From positions 1 through 6,273 of the forward strand of contig DJLG01000017.1 in the NCBI GenBank assembly GCA_002434915.1: a stretch of DNA of 6,273 nucleotides, read 5' to 3'. Both the position numbers and the translations under genes were made by a program. Position 1 is the stretch's first letter. Each line of letters opens with the position of its first letter. Below, in pieces: positions 1 through 6,272 of this stretch. The notes beneath the pieces were generated by a model. It was not told the DNA's origin. It saw only the letters and a program-made list of their open reading frames with translations, and made no database searches. This DNA is from Proteobacteria bacterium UBA6522. GTDB lineage: Bacteria > Pseudomonadota > Gammaproteobacteria > Steroidobacterales > Rariloculaceae.

Positions 1-3
1 CAG

Positions 4-645
4 TCAACCATCAATAGCTTTAATGGCTGGGCGCGCAGAAATACTTGCAGCCCAAGATGCAAGGTGCTTTCTATCCTGAAATAAATCCTTCCCTATCACA
101 CGTTGTGCAAATTCCAAATATACATAGGTAACAATGTCAGCATAGGTATAACGTTCTATTGCCAGATAAGTGTTATTGCTCAAACGTTTATCAACCTTAT
201 CAAAAAATGCGATGGTTCTTTTCTCACCACGTTCTACCAAAGCGCTTATTTGTTCAATGGGCATTGGCCCTGGAAGAGCTCGCCCCTCGCCAAATTCAGG
301 TGAATTTCTAAGATATTCTTGGATACCAAGATAGCCTTCAAATGTTGCAATGTCATGCCACATTAAGATTAATGCCTGCTCTTTAGCATCTGTGCCCAGA
401 AGATTTAGAGAAGGGTTTTCTTGCTCAAGATAGTGTGCGATAGCAAGACTTTCGGTGATACAAGTACCATCATCCAGTTCCAAAACGGGCAGCGTAAGCC
501 CAGGATGTATGGCTGCAAACTCTTCTGTTAGATGCTCACCCTCGCGCAAATTGAGTGTTACAGAAGGTATTTCAAGGCCTTTCTCAGAAATAAATATACC
601 CACTTTGCGTGGGCTAGGCGAACCTGGGAAGTAGTACAGTTTCAT
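4..645 (-). CDS. Glutathione S-transferase family protein
   Basis: Predicted cytosolic glutathione S-transferase of 213 residues, a normal length for the family. Residues 1-83 form the thioredoxin-like GSH-binding domain. It opens MKLYYFPGSPSPRKV, with Ser9/Ser11 in the place of the usual catalytic or GSH-activating Ser/Cys. It contains the cis-proline segment LTLPVLELDDG (Pro53) and the GSH-contacting pair Glu65-Ser66 in TESLAIAHYLE. Residues about 88-213 form the helical domain, with the N-capping box T-Y-A-D (167-170) that is conserved across GST folds. The frame stays open upstream to an ATG at 732. I chose the ATG at 645 because AAGGA lies 6 bases before it and the GST fold begins exactly there; the extra 29 residues resemble no GST. 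It is transcribed divergently from the ABC operon. Substrate and GST class cannot be told from sequence alone: detoxification conjugation or a stress-related GST are both possible. Confidence 0.9.
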   Translation of the reverse strand: MKLYYFPGSPSPRKVGIFISEKGLEIPSVTLNLREGEHLTEEFAAIHPGLTLPVLELDDGTCITESLAIAHYLEQENPSLNLLGTDAKEQALILMWHDIATFEGYLGIQEYLRNSPEFGEGRALPGPMPIEQISALVERGEKRTIAFFDKVDKRLSNNTYLAIERYTYADIVTYVYLEFAQRVIGKDLFQDRKHLASWAASISARPAIKAIDG

Positions 646-651
646 CCATTT

Positions 652-656
652 TCCTT
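652..656 (-). promoter_or_regulatory. Ribosome binding site of the GST gene
   Basis: On the minus strand AAGGA, within an A-rich run, stands 6 bases before the ATG at 645. This decides the start in favour of MKLYYF over the longer frame from 732. An out-of-frame ATG at 649-647 lies between the two and is not followed by a plausible protein. Confidence 0.7.
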
Positions 657-730
657 TTTTATTGCTCAACGCCAGTTTTATGAGAAGTAGCTCAAAACCA
701 AAAAGCGTCCTAGTGCTAACATACCTGATC

Positions 731-736
731 ATTGTA
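731..736 (-). promoter_or_regulatory. Possible -10 element (TACAAT) for the GST gene
   Basis: Read on the minus strand, TACAAT matches the sigma-70 -10 consensus at 5 of 6 positions. It would give an untranslated leader of about 80 bases before the ATG at 645. I see no good -35 hexamer at 16-18 bases upstream. The surrounding ten bases, ATATACAATG, recur exactly upstream of the other minus-strand gene at 6238-6247. Confidence 0.25.
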
Positions 737-750
737 TATGGCTAGCATCT

Positions 751-770
751 AAAAGATTTCGCAATCTGTT
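751..770. repeat. Imperfect inverted repeat in the divergent intergenic region
   Basis: AGATT (754-758) and AATCT (763-767) are perfect inverted arms around the spacer TCGC. After one mismatch on each side, AA and TT extend the symmetry. It lies between the GST gene and the ABC operon, upstream of both, so it could be an operator for either. A short, AT-rich palindrome of this quality can also occur by chance. Confidence 0.25.
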
Positions 771-785
771 TCACATAGACCAGAA

Positions 786-791
786 TATACT
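786..791 (+). promoter_or_regulatory. Possible -10 element (TATACT) for the ABC operon
   Basis: TATACT matches the -10 consensus at 5 of 6 positions. It stands about 50 bases before the ATPase start, in the only intergenic space upstream of the operon. No convincing -35 hexamer is found at 16-18 bases spacing, so the promoter is weak, activator-dependent or elsewhere in 646-839. Confidence 0.25.
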
Positions 792-839
792 CCCAAATCA
801 GACTCATCGAGCATCATAAAAAATAGTGCGTTCTTCGAC

Positions 840-1520
840 ATGATCAATGTAGAAAATCAAATTGAACTGGTTAATATCCAAAAAAACTATGGAACTCATG
901 TTGTTCTATCTAATTGTGATCTATGCGTTAGAAATGGTGAGTTTGTTGTTGTAGTTGGGCGCAGTGGCTCTGGAAAATCTACCTTACTAAACCTAATTGG
1001 CGGTTTAGAACAACCAACAGATGGGACAATAAAAGTCTCGGGAAACTCACTAACCAACCTGAACGAAGAAGAACTTTCAAAATTACGGCGCCAAAAGCTT
1101 GGGTTTATATTTCAGTTTTTTAATTTAATACCCACGCTTACAGCCTTAGAAAATATTCGCTTGCCCATGGCTCTAAATAGAATAAACAAGAAGGAAACTA
1201 TTGAACGGGCATTATCGCTACTGGAAGAATTTGGGCTGTCTGGATTTGATCAACGATTTCCAGAAGAGCTTTCTGGCGGCGAACAGCAACGGGTAGCAAT
1301 AGCCCGAGCCCTAGCTCACAAACCAGATATCATCCTCGCTGATGAGCCGACAGGAAACCTTGATCTTGATACAGCAAATGAAGTTCTAGAACTGCTAAAT
1401 AGAACTTGTCGTCAGCGTGGCACAACTCTCATCATGGCAACCCATAGCAAAGAAGTTATTGGACTAGCTGACCGTGTTTTCTCTATTCACGGATCAGACC
1501 TCAACGAGGCAATAATGTGA
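840..1520 (+). CDS. ABC transporter ATP-binding protein, LolD/MacB/YbbA type (AttE-like)
   Basis: Cytoplasmic ATPase subunit of 226 residues, complete and of usual length for this subfamily. Visible in order: A-loop Tyr17; Walker A GRSGSGKST (40-48); Q-loop Gln92 within FIFQFFNLIPTLTALEN, the form typical of the LolD/MacB/FtsE group; signature LSGGEQQR (144-151); Walker B IILADEP (164-170); D-loop NLD (173-175); H-loop His202 in ATHS. All catalytic residues are intact. The 4-base overlap with a permease of the FtsX-like superfamily identifies its partner, so the ATPase most likely powers that permease as a dimer. The downstream AttH-like lipoprotein makes AttE of an AttEFGH-type system the best comparison. 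The start at 840 is the only ATG, GTG or TTG in frame after the TAA at 750-752, but no clear Shine-Dalgarno sequence precedes it. The family and role are well supported; the substrate is unknown. Confidence 0.93.
   Translation: MINVENQIELVNIQKNYGTHVVLSNCDLCVRNGEFVVVVGRSGSGKSTLLNLIGGLEQPTDGTIKVSGNSLTNLNEEELSKLRRQKLGFIFQFFNLIPTLTALENIRLPMALNRINKKETIERALSLLEEFGLSGFDQRFPEELSGGEQQRVAIARALAHKPDIILADEPTGNLDLDTANEVLELLNRTCRQRGTTLIMATHSKEVIGLADRVFSIHGSDLNEAIM
1506..1509 (+). promoter_or_regulatory. Ribosome binding site supporting the permease GTG start
   Basis: GAGG stands 7 bases before the GTG at 1517, inside the last codons of the ATPase gene. The GTG shares its last two bases with the ATPase stop TGA, a GTGA overlap typical of translational coupling. 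The nearby ATG at 1515 is in the ATPase frame (its last codon) and is not the permease start. Confidence 0.55.
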
Positions 1521-4024
1521 ATAGACTCTTAGGTAGTGCTGCGACTCGCTTCTATCTTAAACGTCCGTGGCAATTGTTTCTGGCGATTACTGGCATTTCA
1601 CTTGGAGTTGCAGTTTATGTAGGAGTAGATCTCGCAAACGACAGCGCAAGAAGAGCCTTCGAACTTTCAGCTAACTTAATAACTGGGCAAACTACTCATC
1701 ACCTGGTAGGTGTCGGGGGCGACATTCCAAACTCACTCTACCAAGATCTGCGTCTAAAACATGGCCTGCAGCTAGCGGCTCCAATTATCGAAGACGAGAT
1801 CAGACTTGCACAAGCTCCATCCCGTGAATTCACAGTTATAGGCATTGACCCTTTAAAAGAACCAAGTTTCCGTGGTTTTTCAAGTTTTATCCCAGGGGAT
1901 GGAACAACTCTTCGCCAATTGATAGCAGAACCGGCAACCATCTTGGCACCAGAATCTTTAATGCTGGAACTTGGTCTTCAGGTTGGGTCCCAGCTAGACC
2001 TCATCTTTGAAAACACTCAAAAAACTGTTCAGATCATTGGTCCTGTTACAGAAATATCCTTAGCTGAAGAAGGTGCCACAACACCTATTGTCATGGATAT
2101 TGCCACAGCGCAAGAACTATTAGACAGGAAGACTATTTCAAGAATCGACCTGATCCTAAGTGATATAGAGGCAGAAAAAATACCATCTCTTGGACTAAGC
2201 GGTGTTGTACTAGTGAATGCAAATGATAGAAATGCATCCTTTGATGAGCTCGCGAGAGCCTTCCGCATTAATCTAACAGCATTGAGTCTTTTAGCGTTGC
2301 TTGTAGGCATATTCTTGATTTATGCCACCATGTCCTTTGCGGTTATCCAACGACGAAAAACTTTTGGGGTTTTGCGAGCGATCGGGGTTAGCCGAAACCA
2401 ACTGCTACTAGGAATCCTTGTAGAAGCGTTTTTAATAGGTTCTATAGCTACGATATTAGGCTTGCTTCTCGGTCACCAATTAGCAAAGACTTTAGTTGAT
2501 CTAGTCCTGCAAACAGTTGGAGATTTTTACTTTCGATCCAATGTGGCTGCGGCCAATCCACCACCCTGGTTATATGCAAAAGGTCTAGTTCTAGGTTTAG
2601 GAACTTCTCTACTGGCTGCGGCCGCACCAGCTCTCGACGCTGCGCGCACCTCTCCCCATGCCGCAATGAGTCGATCTGCATTGGAACGATCAGCTCTAAA
2701 ACTTACTGATAGGGCTGCCCTTTTTTCCATTCCTATCATGGCCGTCGCTCTGGCATTGCTTGGGCTCTCAACAAGGAGTCTGTTCGTCGGTTTTGCAGGA
2801 TTATTTTTTATAATTGCAGCAAGTGCCTTGTTGGTGCCAACTGCAACCCGAATATTTGCGAAAGTAGTCGAGCCGATTTTTGAATATATTTTTGGTATAG
2901 CGGGTTCTCTCGCAGCTCGCGGAGTATCAACGTCCCTAAGCCGTACTGGTGTTGCCACTGCCGCCCTATCCGTAGCTGTAGCAACAGTTATAGGTATCGG
3001 TTTGATGGTGAATAGTTTTAGGATTAGCGTTGAAGAATGGCTTTCAGGCACACTGACAGCAGACATATATCTAAGTACAGAGGCAGATAATGCTATTACC
3101 TCTTCTCAAATTGAAGCGATCAATATTTTACCGGGAGTTCTAGGTACAAGCGTTACACGTTTCACGCGTATACCAACAGAGATAGGTGAAGTAAGTCTCC
3201 GCGCACAAATGCCGGGGCCCCAAGGCTGGGGAGTCGTGGTTAATGACCAAGTCCCGCAGGCAATTGAGAAATTAGGATCAAACCAAGGCATCCTAGTCTC
3301 TGAACCACTAGGATTTCGCCATAATTTAACCCCAGGTGATGAGCTTTACCTACCTACGATACAAGGACAAAAACCATTCATAATTCTGGGGTTTTTTCGT
3401 GACTACAATACTAACGTGGGAACCGTATTAATGCCGCTTGAAATGTATCGAACATATTGGCGGGACGAAATGGTCAATGGGGTGGGCGTCTACATAAATC
3501 CTAGGGCTGACAGGGATAATACAGTTTCTGGAATCAGAGAAATTTTAGGTAATAATTCAACAATTAGGCTGCGATCAAATGATTTTATAAAAGAGCGTTC
3601 ACTTTCTATTTTTGATCAAACTTTCAAAATTACGGAGGTTCTTAGAATTCTTGCGGGATTGGTTGCATTTCTTGGGTTAGCAAGTGCTCTTATGTCTATA
3701 GAGCTAGAAAAAGGTAGAGAGGTTGCAGTCCTTCGGGCTATAGGTATTGCGCCTCGTCAAATTGGCATTCTGACCTTGGGACAAACCACTTTACTAGGCC
3801 TTGCATCTGGGCTATTTGCAATGCCGCTCGGCATCATTATGGCAGGGCTCCTAATCTTTGTTATCAATCTTCGATCATTTGGTTGGAGTATGAACCTTGA
3901 ACTATCCAGTCAACCACTCTTACTAGGATTACTACTCGCTGTAACTGCGTCAATTTTAGCTGGAATATATCCAGCGATGCGCGCTGTTAAATCGAGCGTA
4001 GCACCCCAGCTAAGGGATGAATAA
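1517..4024 (+). CDS. ABC transporter permease with two FtsX-like domains (AttF-AttG-like fusion)
   Basis: Inner-membrane permease of 835 residues built as a tandem duplication. Each half has one N-terminal membrane helix, a large extracytoplasmic domain and a helical FtsX-like domain. In the first half, TM1 is at about 19-37, the extracytoplasmic domain at 40-250, and three helices between about 253 and 375, with the cytoplasmic motif RRKTFGVLRAIG after TM2. Two more hydrophobic segments lie at about 400-440. In the second half, a helix at about 477-500 is followed by an extracytoplasmic domain to about 705 and three helices from about 709 to 823, with the equivalent motif EKGREVAVLRAIGI. About ten helices with two FtsX units match the YbbP/AttFG-type layout, not MacB, which has four helices. 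It starts with GTG and overlaps the ATPase gene by 4 bases. No MacA-type membrane fusion protein is encoded nearby. This fold often does mechanotransmission or lipid/lipoprotein extraction. Substrate not determinable. Confidence 0.92.
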   Translation: MNRLLGSAATRFYLKRPWQLFLAITGISLGVAVYVGVDLANDSARRAFELSANLITGQTTHHLVGVGGDIPNSLYQDLRLKHGLQLAAPIIEDEIRLAQAPSREFTVIGIDPLKEPSFRGFSSFIPGDGTTLRQLIAEPATILAPESLMLELGLQVGSQLDLIFENTQKTVQIIGPVTEISLAEEGATTPIVMDIATAQELLDRKTISRIDLILSDIEAEKIPSLGLSGVVLVNANDRNASFDELARAFRINLTALSLLALLVGIFLIYATMSFAVIQRRKTFGVLRAIGVSRNQLLLGILVEAFLIGSIATILGLLLGHQLAKTLVDLVLQTVGDFYFRSNVAAANPPPWLYAKGLVLGLGTSLLAAAAPALDAARTSPHAAMSRSALERSALKLTDRAALFSIPIMAVALALLGLSTRSLFVGFAGLFFIIAASALLVPTATRIFAKVVEPIFEYIFGIAGSLAARGVSTSLSRTGVATAALSVAVATVIGIGLMVNSFRISVEEWLSGTLTADIYLSTEADNAITSSQIEAINILPGVLGTSVTRFTRIPTEIGEVSLRAQMPGPQGWGVVVNDQVPQAIEKLGSNQGILVSEPLGFRHNLTPGDELYLPTIQGQKPFIILGFFRDYNTNVGTVLMPLEMYRTYWRDEMVNGVGVYINPRADRDNTVSGIREILGNNSTIRLRSNDFIKERSLSIFDQTFKITEVLRILAGLVAFLGLASALMSIELEKGREVAVLRAIGIAPRQIGILTLGQTTLLGLASGLFAMPLGIIMAGLLIFVINLRSFGWSMNLELSSQPLLLGLLLAVTASILAGIYPAMRAVKSSVAPQLRDE

Positions 4025-4027
4025 CCA

Positions 4028-5146
4028 ATGAAAAATATATTGCTATTAAGCATGGTTATTCTTGTGGCCTGCTCAGAATCAAAAAAAACAACTTCGGTTC
4101 AAGGAAGCAACGCTACCCAGTTTTTAAGTGAGTCTGGTACAGACGGATACAAACGTGTCTTAACTCAAAGAATGTTCGATTTCCCTACTGACCACAGTAG
4201 TCATGATGACTATCAAAATGAATGGTGGTACTTCACTGGCAATCTTGAAACCACTGAAGAGCGGCATTTTGGGTTTGAACTAACTTTTTTTCGTTTTGGT
4301 TTGGATTCAACCCCAACACCTAGACAATCACAATGGGGAGCTAGCCAAGTATGGATGGGACACTTTGCCGTAACAGATACTGAGGGAGAGAAATTCATAG
4401 CGGTAGAACGTTTTTCACGACAAGCCCTAAACCTTGCGGGCAGCCAAATGGATCCCTTTAGAATTTGGCTAGAAGATTGGTCTATTTTGGGAAATGGGCA
4501 AAACATCTCTCCACTTATTCTGAACGCAAGCTCTGACCGTATTACCCTTGACCTTACTCTTGAAACCCAAAAACCCCCGGTGAGCCATGGAAATGGTGGT
4601 GTTGACGAAAAAGGTCCAGAGGAAGGAAATGCCTCTTATTATTACTCTCTGACTAATCTCAATGCGACGGGCACCTTGCGGGTTGATGACACATCATTTG
4701 ATGTTACAGGATTAGCTTGGATGGACAGAGAATGGGGGACCAGTTCATTAAGCCCAGATATAGCTGGCTGGGATTGGTTTGGATTACAGCTCTCGGATGG
4801 GCGAGAAATCATGTATTACCGATTACGCACTGATGACCTTCAGTCCAGCCCCTACAGCGGAGGCTCAATAGTGCTGCACAATGGCGGACGAATCAGTTTA
4901 TCTATGAATGACGTGGTTTTAGAACCCCTACAATATTGGACAAGCCCTGAAACTAGTGCCACATATCCCATCAGCTGGAAAATGTCTATCCCACGCGAAG
5001 GAATAGAATTGACCATCCAACCTTATCTAAATGAACAGGAACTAAATCTCACCGTACGTTACTGGGAAGGTGCTGTGCAGGTTAACGGTAATCAGGCAGG
5101 AAGAACACTAACAGGGAATGGCTATGCGGAACTCACTGGATATTAA
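4028..5146 (+). CDS. Lipoprotein of the AttH/CrtC lipocalin-like family (COG5621-type 'predicted secreted hydrolase')
   Basis: Predicted lipoprotein of 372 residues. The signal peptide MKNILLLSMVILVAC ends in a clear lipobox, LVAC, with Cys15 as the lipidated residue. Ser16 at +2 favours sorting to the outer membrane over inner-membrane retention. The mature part shows hallmarks of the AttH/CrtC fold, a pair of lipocalin-like barrels: FPTDHSSHDDYQNEWWYFTG (52-71), then a GHFAVTD strand near 115, and WMDREWG (231-237) followed by GWDWFGLQL (247-255) and an MYYRLR strand. It starts 3 bases after the permease stop, so it is almost certainly co-transcribed and works with the transporter. Related CrtC proteins hydrate carotenoids, but no carotenoid gene is present here, so the annotation 'carotenoid 1,2-hydratase' would be over-specific. 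It may bind or modify a hydrophobic compound at the outer membrane; the true role of AttH proteins is, to my knowledge, unresolved. Confidence 0.9.
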   Translation: MKNILLLSMVILVACSESKKTTSVQGSNATQFLSESGTDGYKRVLTQRMFDFPTDHSSHDDYQNEWWYFTGNLETTEERHFGFELTFFRFGLDSTPTPRQSQWGASQVWMGHFAVTDTEGEKFIAVERFSRQALNLAGSQMDPFRIWLEDWSILGNGQNISPLILNASSDRITLDLTLETQKPPVSHGNGGVDEKGPEEGNASYYYSLTNLNATGTLRVDDTSFDVTGLAWMDREWGTSSLSPDIAGWDWFGLQLSDGREIMYYRLRTDDLQSSPYSGGSIVLHNGGRISLSMNDVVLEPLQYWTSPETSATYPISWKMSIPREGIELTIQPYLNEQELNLTVRYWEGAVQVNGNQAGRTLTGNGYAELTGY

Positions 5147-5184
5147 ATTAAAACCGACCAACTACTTTTATTCCGCTATATAGC
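5121..5184. repeat. Inverted repeat spanning the convergent gene ends
   Basis: GCTATGCGGAA (5121-5131) pairs with TTCCGC (5171-5176) plus ATAGC (5180-5184), leaving a 3-base bulge (5177-5179) and a loop of 39 bases. The arms lie within the 3' ends of the lipoprotein and cysteine synthase genes and enclose both stop codons and the 21-bp gap. No T-run follows either arm, so this is not a classical intrinsic terminator. Both arms also encode Tyr-(Ile)-Ala-Glu on their own strands, so the match may be coincidental. Confidence 0.35.
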
Positions 5185-6196
5185 TCGGCGTTGATTTGGA
5201 AAGTTCTATCTCTGCCTCTGTCATGCCCTCAGCTATATCTTCAAACAAAGGCGTTGAAAGATAACGTTCCCCGGTATCTGGCAACATACATAGAACTGTC
5301 GACCCCTTTGGAGCTGATTGACAAACATCCAGAGCACCGGCCAAAGTTGCACCACCCGATATACCTGTAAAAATACCTTCCTGTTGTGCAAGTTCCTTGG
5401 ATAAACGGATAGCCTCATCACCTTTAACTGGAATTAGGGAATCTACCAGCGCTGAGTCAAATGCATCTGCTGTTAATTTTGCAATAAAATCTGGAGACCA
5501 TCCCTGCATTGGGTGTGGCTGAAAGGCGGGGTGACTCTCTAAGCCTGGCTGGGGTATTCCACTGCCAATAAGCTGTGAATTATCAGGTTCGCATACGACA
5601 ATCTGCGTTTCTGGTCGCTCTTTTTTAAGAACTCGCGATACTCCTTTTAAAGTGCCTCCTGTGCCAAAACCACTGACCCAATAATCCAAACGTTCTCCTT
5701 TAAAATCATTCAGAATTTCCTGTGCGGTAGTTCGGGAATGCATATCCGCATTTGCCTCATTCTCAAACTGGCGACATAGAAACCAGTCATGTGCCTCGGC
5801 AAGCTCTACGGCTTTTGCCAACATTCCGCTGCCCTTGGCTTTAGCAGGCGTTAAGATAACCTTAGCACCAAGAAAACGCATCAACTTGCGGCGTTCAATA
5901 CTAAAACTTTCAGCCATTGTCATTACTAATGGATAACCCTTCTGGGCACAGACCATAGCAAGACCAATTCCTGTATTACCGCTAGTGGCCTCCACCACGG
6001 TCTGGCCTGGCTTAAGAGCACCCGAACGTTCAGCATCTTCAATGATGCCTAAAGCTAAACGATCCTTAACAGACCCCATAGGGTTGAAAGCCTCAACCTT
6101 TGCATAAAGATTTATATTTTTGGGGGCAAGCTTCTGTATTCGAATTGCTGGCGTATTCCCAATAGTCTCTAATACATTATTGAATCTGTTAGCGAT
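5168..6196 (-). CDS. cysK: Cysteine synthase (O-acetylserine sulfhydrylase), PLP-dependent; non-ATG start
   Basis: Cytosolic PLP enzyme of fold type II, making L-cysteine from O-acetylserine and sulfide. From the proposed ATC start it has 342 residues. It begins MANRFNNVLETIGNTPAIRI if the first codon is read as Met. Key parts are all present: IGNTP (12-16); NPMGSVKDR with the PLP lysine Lys44; TSGNTG (71-76), the substrate carboxylate loop; SGFGTGGT (175-182), the PLP phosphate loop; GISGG; and PDTGERYLST near 306-315, with the Thr/Ser that faces the pyridine nitrogen. The first in-frame ATG (6079) is Met40, four residues before Lys44, and would cut off a conserved strand and the IGNTP motif. 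An in-frame TGA lies two codons before the ATC, and no ATG, GTG or TTG intervenes. AAAGAGGA lies 7 bases before the ATC, so I place the start there. CysK versus CysM or another OASS-like paralogue cannot be settled by eye, but the NPMGSVKDR form and the missing CBS domain favour cysteine synthase. Confidence 0.88.
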   Translation of the reverse strand: MANRFNNVLETIGNTPAIRIQKLAPKNINLYAKVEAFNPMGSVKDRLALGIIEDAERSGALKPGQTVVEATSGNTGIGLAMVCAQKGYPLVMTMAESFSIERRKLMRFLGAKVILTPAKAKGSGMLAKAVELAEAHDWFLCRQFENEANADMHSRTTAQEILNDFKGERLDYWVSGFGTGGTLKGVSRVLKKERPETQIVVCEPDNSQLIGSGIPQPGLESHPAFQPHPMQGWSPDFIAKLTADAFDSALVDSLIPVKGDEAIRLSKELAQQEGIFTGISGGATLAGALDVCQSAPKGSTVLCMLPDTGERYLSTPLFEDIAEGMTEAEIELSKSTPSYIAE

Positions 6197-6203
6197 TTTT
6201 CAG

Positions 6204-6208
6204 TCCTC
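6204..6208 (-). promoter_or_regulatory. Ribosome binding site of the cysteine synthase gene, in front of an ATC codon
   Basis: On the minus strand GAGGA (within AAAGAGGA) is 7 bases before the ATC at 6196-6194. This is ideal spacing, and the only strong Shine-Dalgarno sequence near the start of the conserved protein. It decides the start at 6196 over Met40 at 6079. Confidence 0.6.
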
Positions 6209-6238
6209 TTTGTTGTGCCAATAAAAACTTTGGATACC

Positions 6239-6244
6239 ATTGTA
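6239..6244 (-). promoter_or_regulatory. Possible -10 element (TACAAT) for the cysteine synthase gene
   Basis: TACAAT read on the minus strand, inside ATATACAATG, would place the transcript start near 6231 and give a leader of about 35 bases. The same ten bases occur upstream of the GST gene. A -35 is not clear: TTACAC (6269-6264) is a poor match and lies 19 bases away. Confidence 0.3.
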
Positions 6245-6250
6245 TATAAC

Positions 6251-6272
6251 CTATAACACGAGAGTGTAATAG
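6251..6272. repeat. Imperfect palindrome upstream of the cysteine synthase gene
   Basis: The half-sites CTATAACAC (6251-6259) and GTGTAATAG (6264-6272) are inverted copies with a single central-flank mismatch (A opposite A), separated by GAGA. Eight of nine positions pair. It lies just upstream of the possible -10 and would overlap the -35 region, a typical operator position. No T-run follows on either strand, so a terminator is unlikely. It is cut close by the window end. Confidence 0.4.

Noticed and set aside
103..303. 66-residue plus-strand open frame antisense to the GST gene
   Set aside because: It is a shadow of a well-supported gene, with no ribosome binding site or recognisable motif.
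646..732. N-terminal extension of the GST from the ATG at 732 (29 extra residues)
   Set aside because: The GST fold begins precisely at the ATG at 645, which has a good AAGGA in front of it. The extension resembles no GST region, and the ATG at 732 overlaps the putative -10 element.
2527..3066. 179-residue open frame on the minus strand inside the permease gene
   Set aside because: Its Arg-, Ala- and Ser-rich composition is that of an antisense shadow, and the plus-strand frame encodes a clear FtsX-type permease throughout.
840..4024. MacB-type macrolide or toxin efflux pump
   Set aside because: The permease has two FtsX halves and about ten helices, not four. There is no MacA-like membrane fusion protein, and an AttH-like lipoprotein follows directly.
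4028..5146. Carotenoid 1,2-hydratase in a pigment gene cluster
   Set aside because: No other carotenoid or photosynthesis gene is present, and the gene is tied to an ABC transporter. The family resemblance is real but the specific function is not supported.
5147..5167. Bidirectional intrinsic terminator between the convergent genes
   Set aside because: The 21-bp gap holds no GC-rich hairpin followed by a T-run on either strand.
6169..6240. 23-codon minus-strand frame from the ATG at 6240, a possible leader peptide overlapping the cysteine synthase start
   Set aside because: It contains no Cys codons that would suggest attenuation, and has only a weak ribosome binding site. It is more relevant as the partner in a possible single-base sequencing error.
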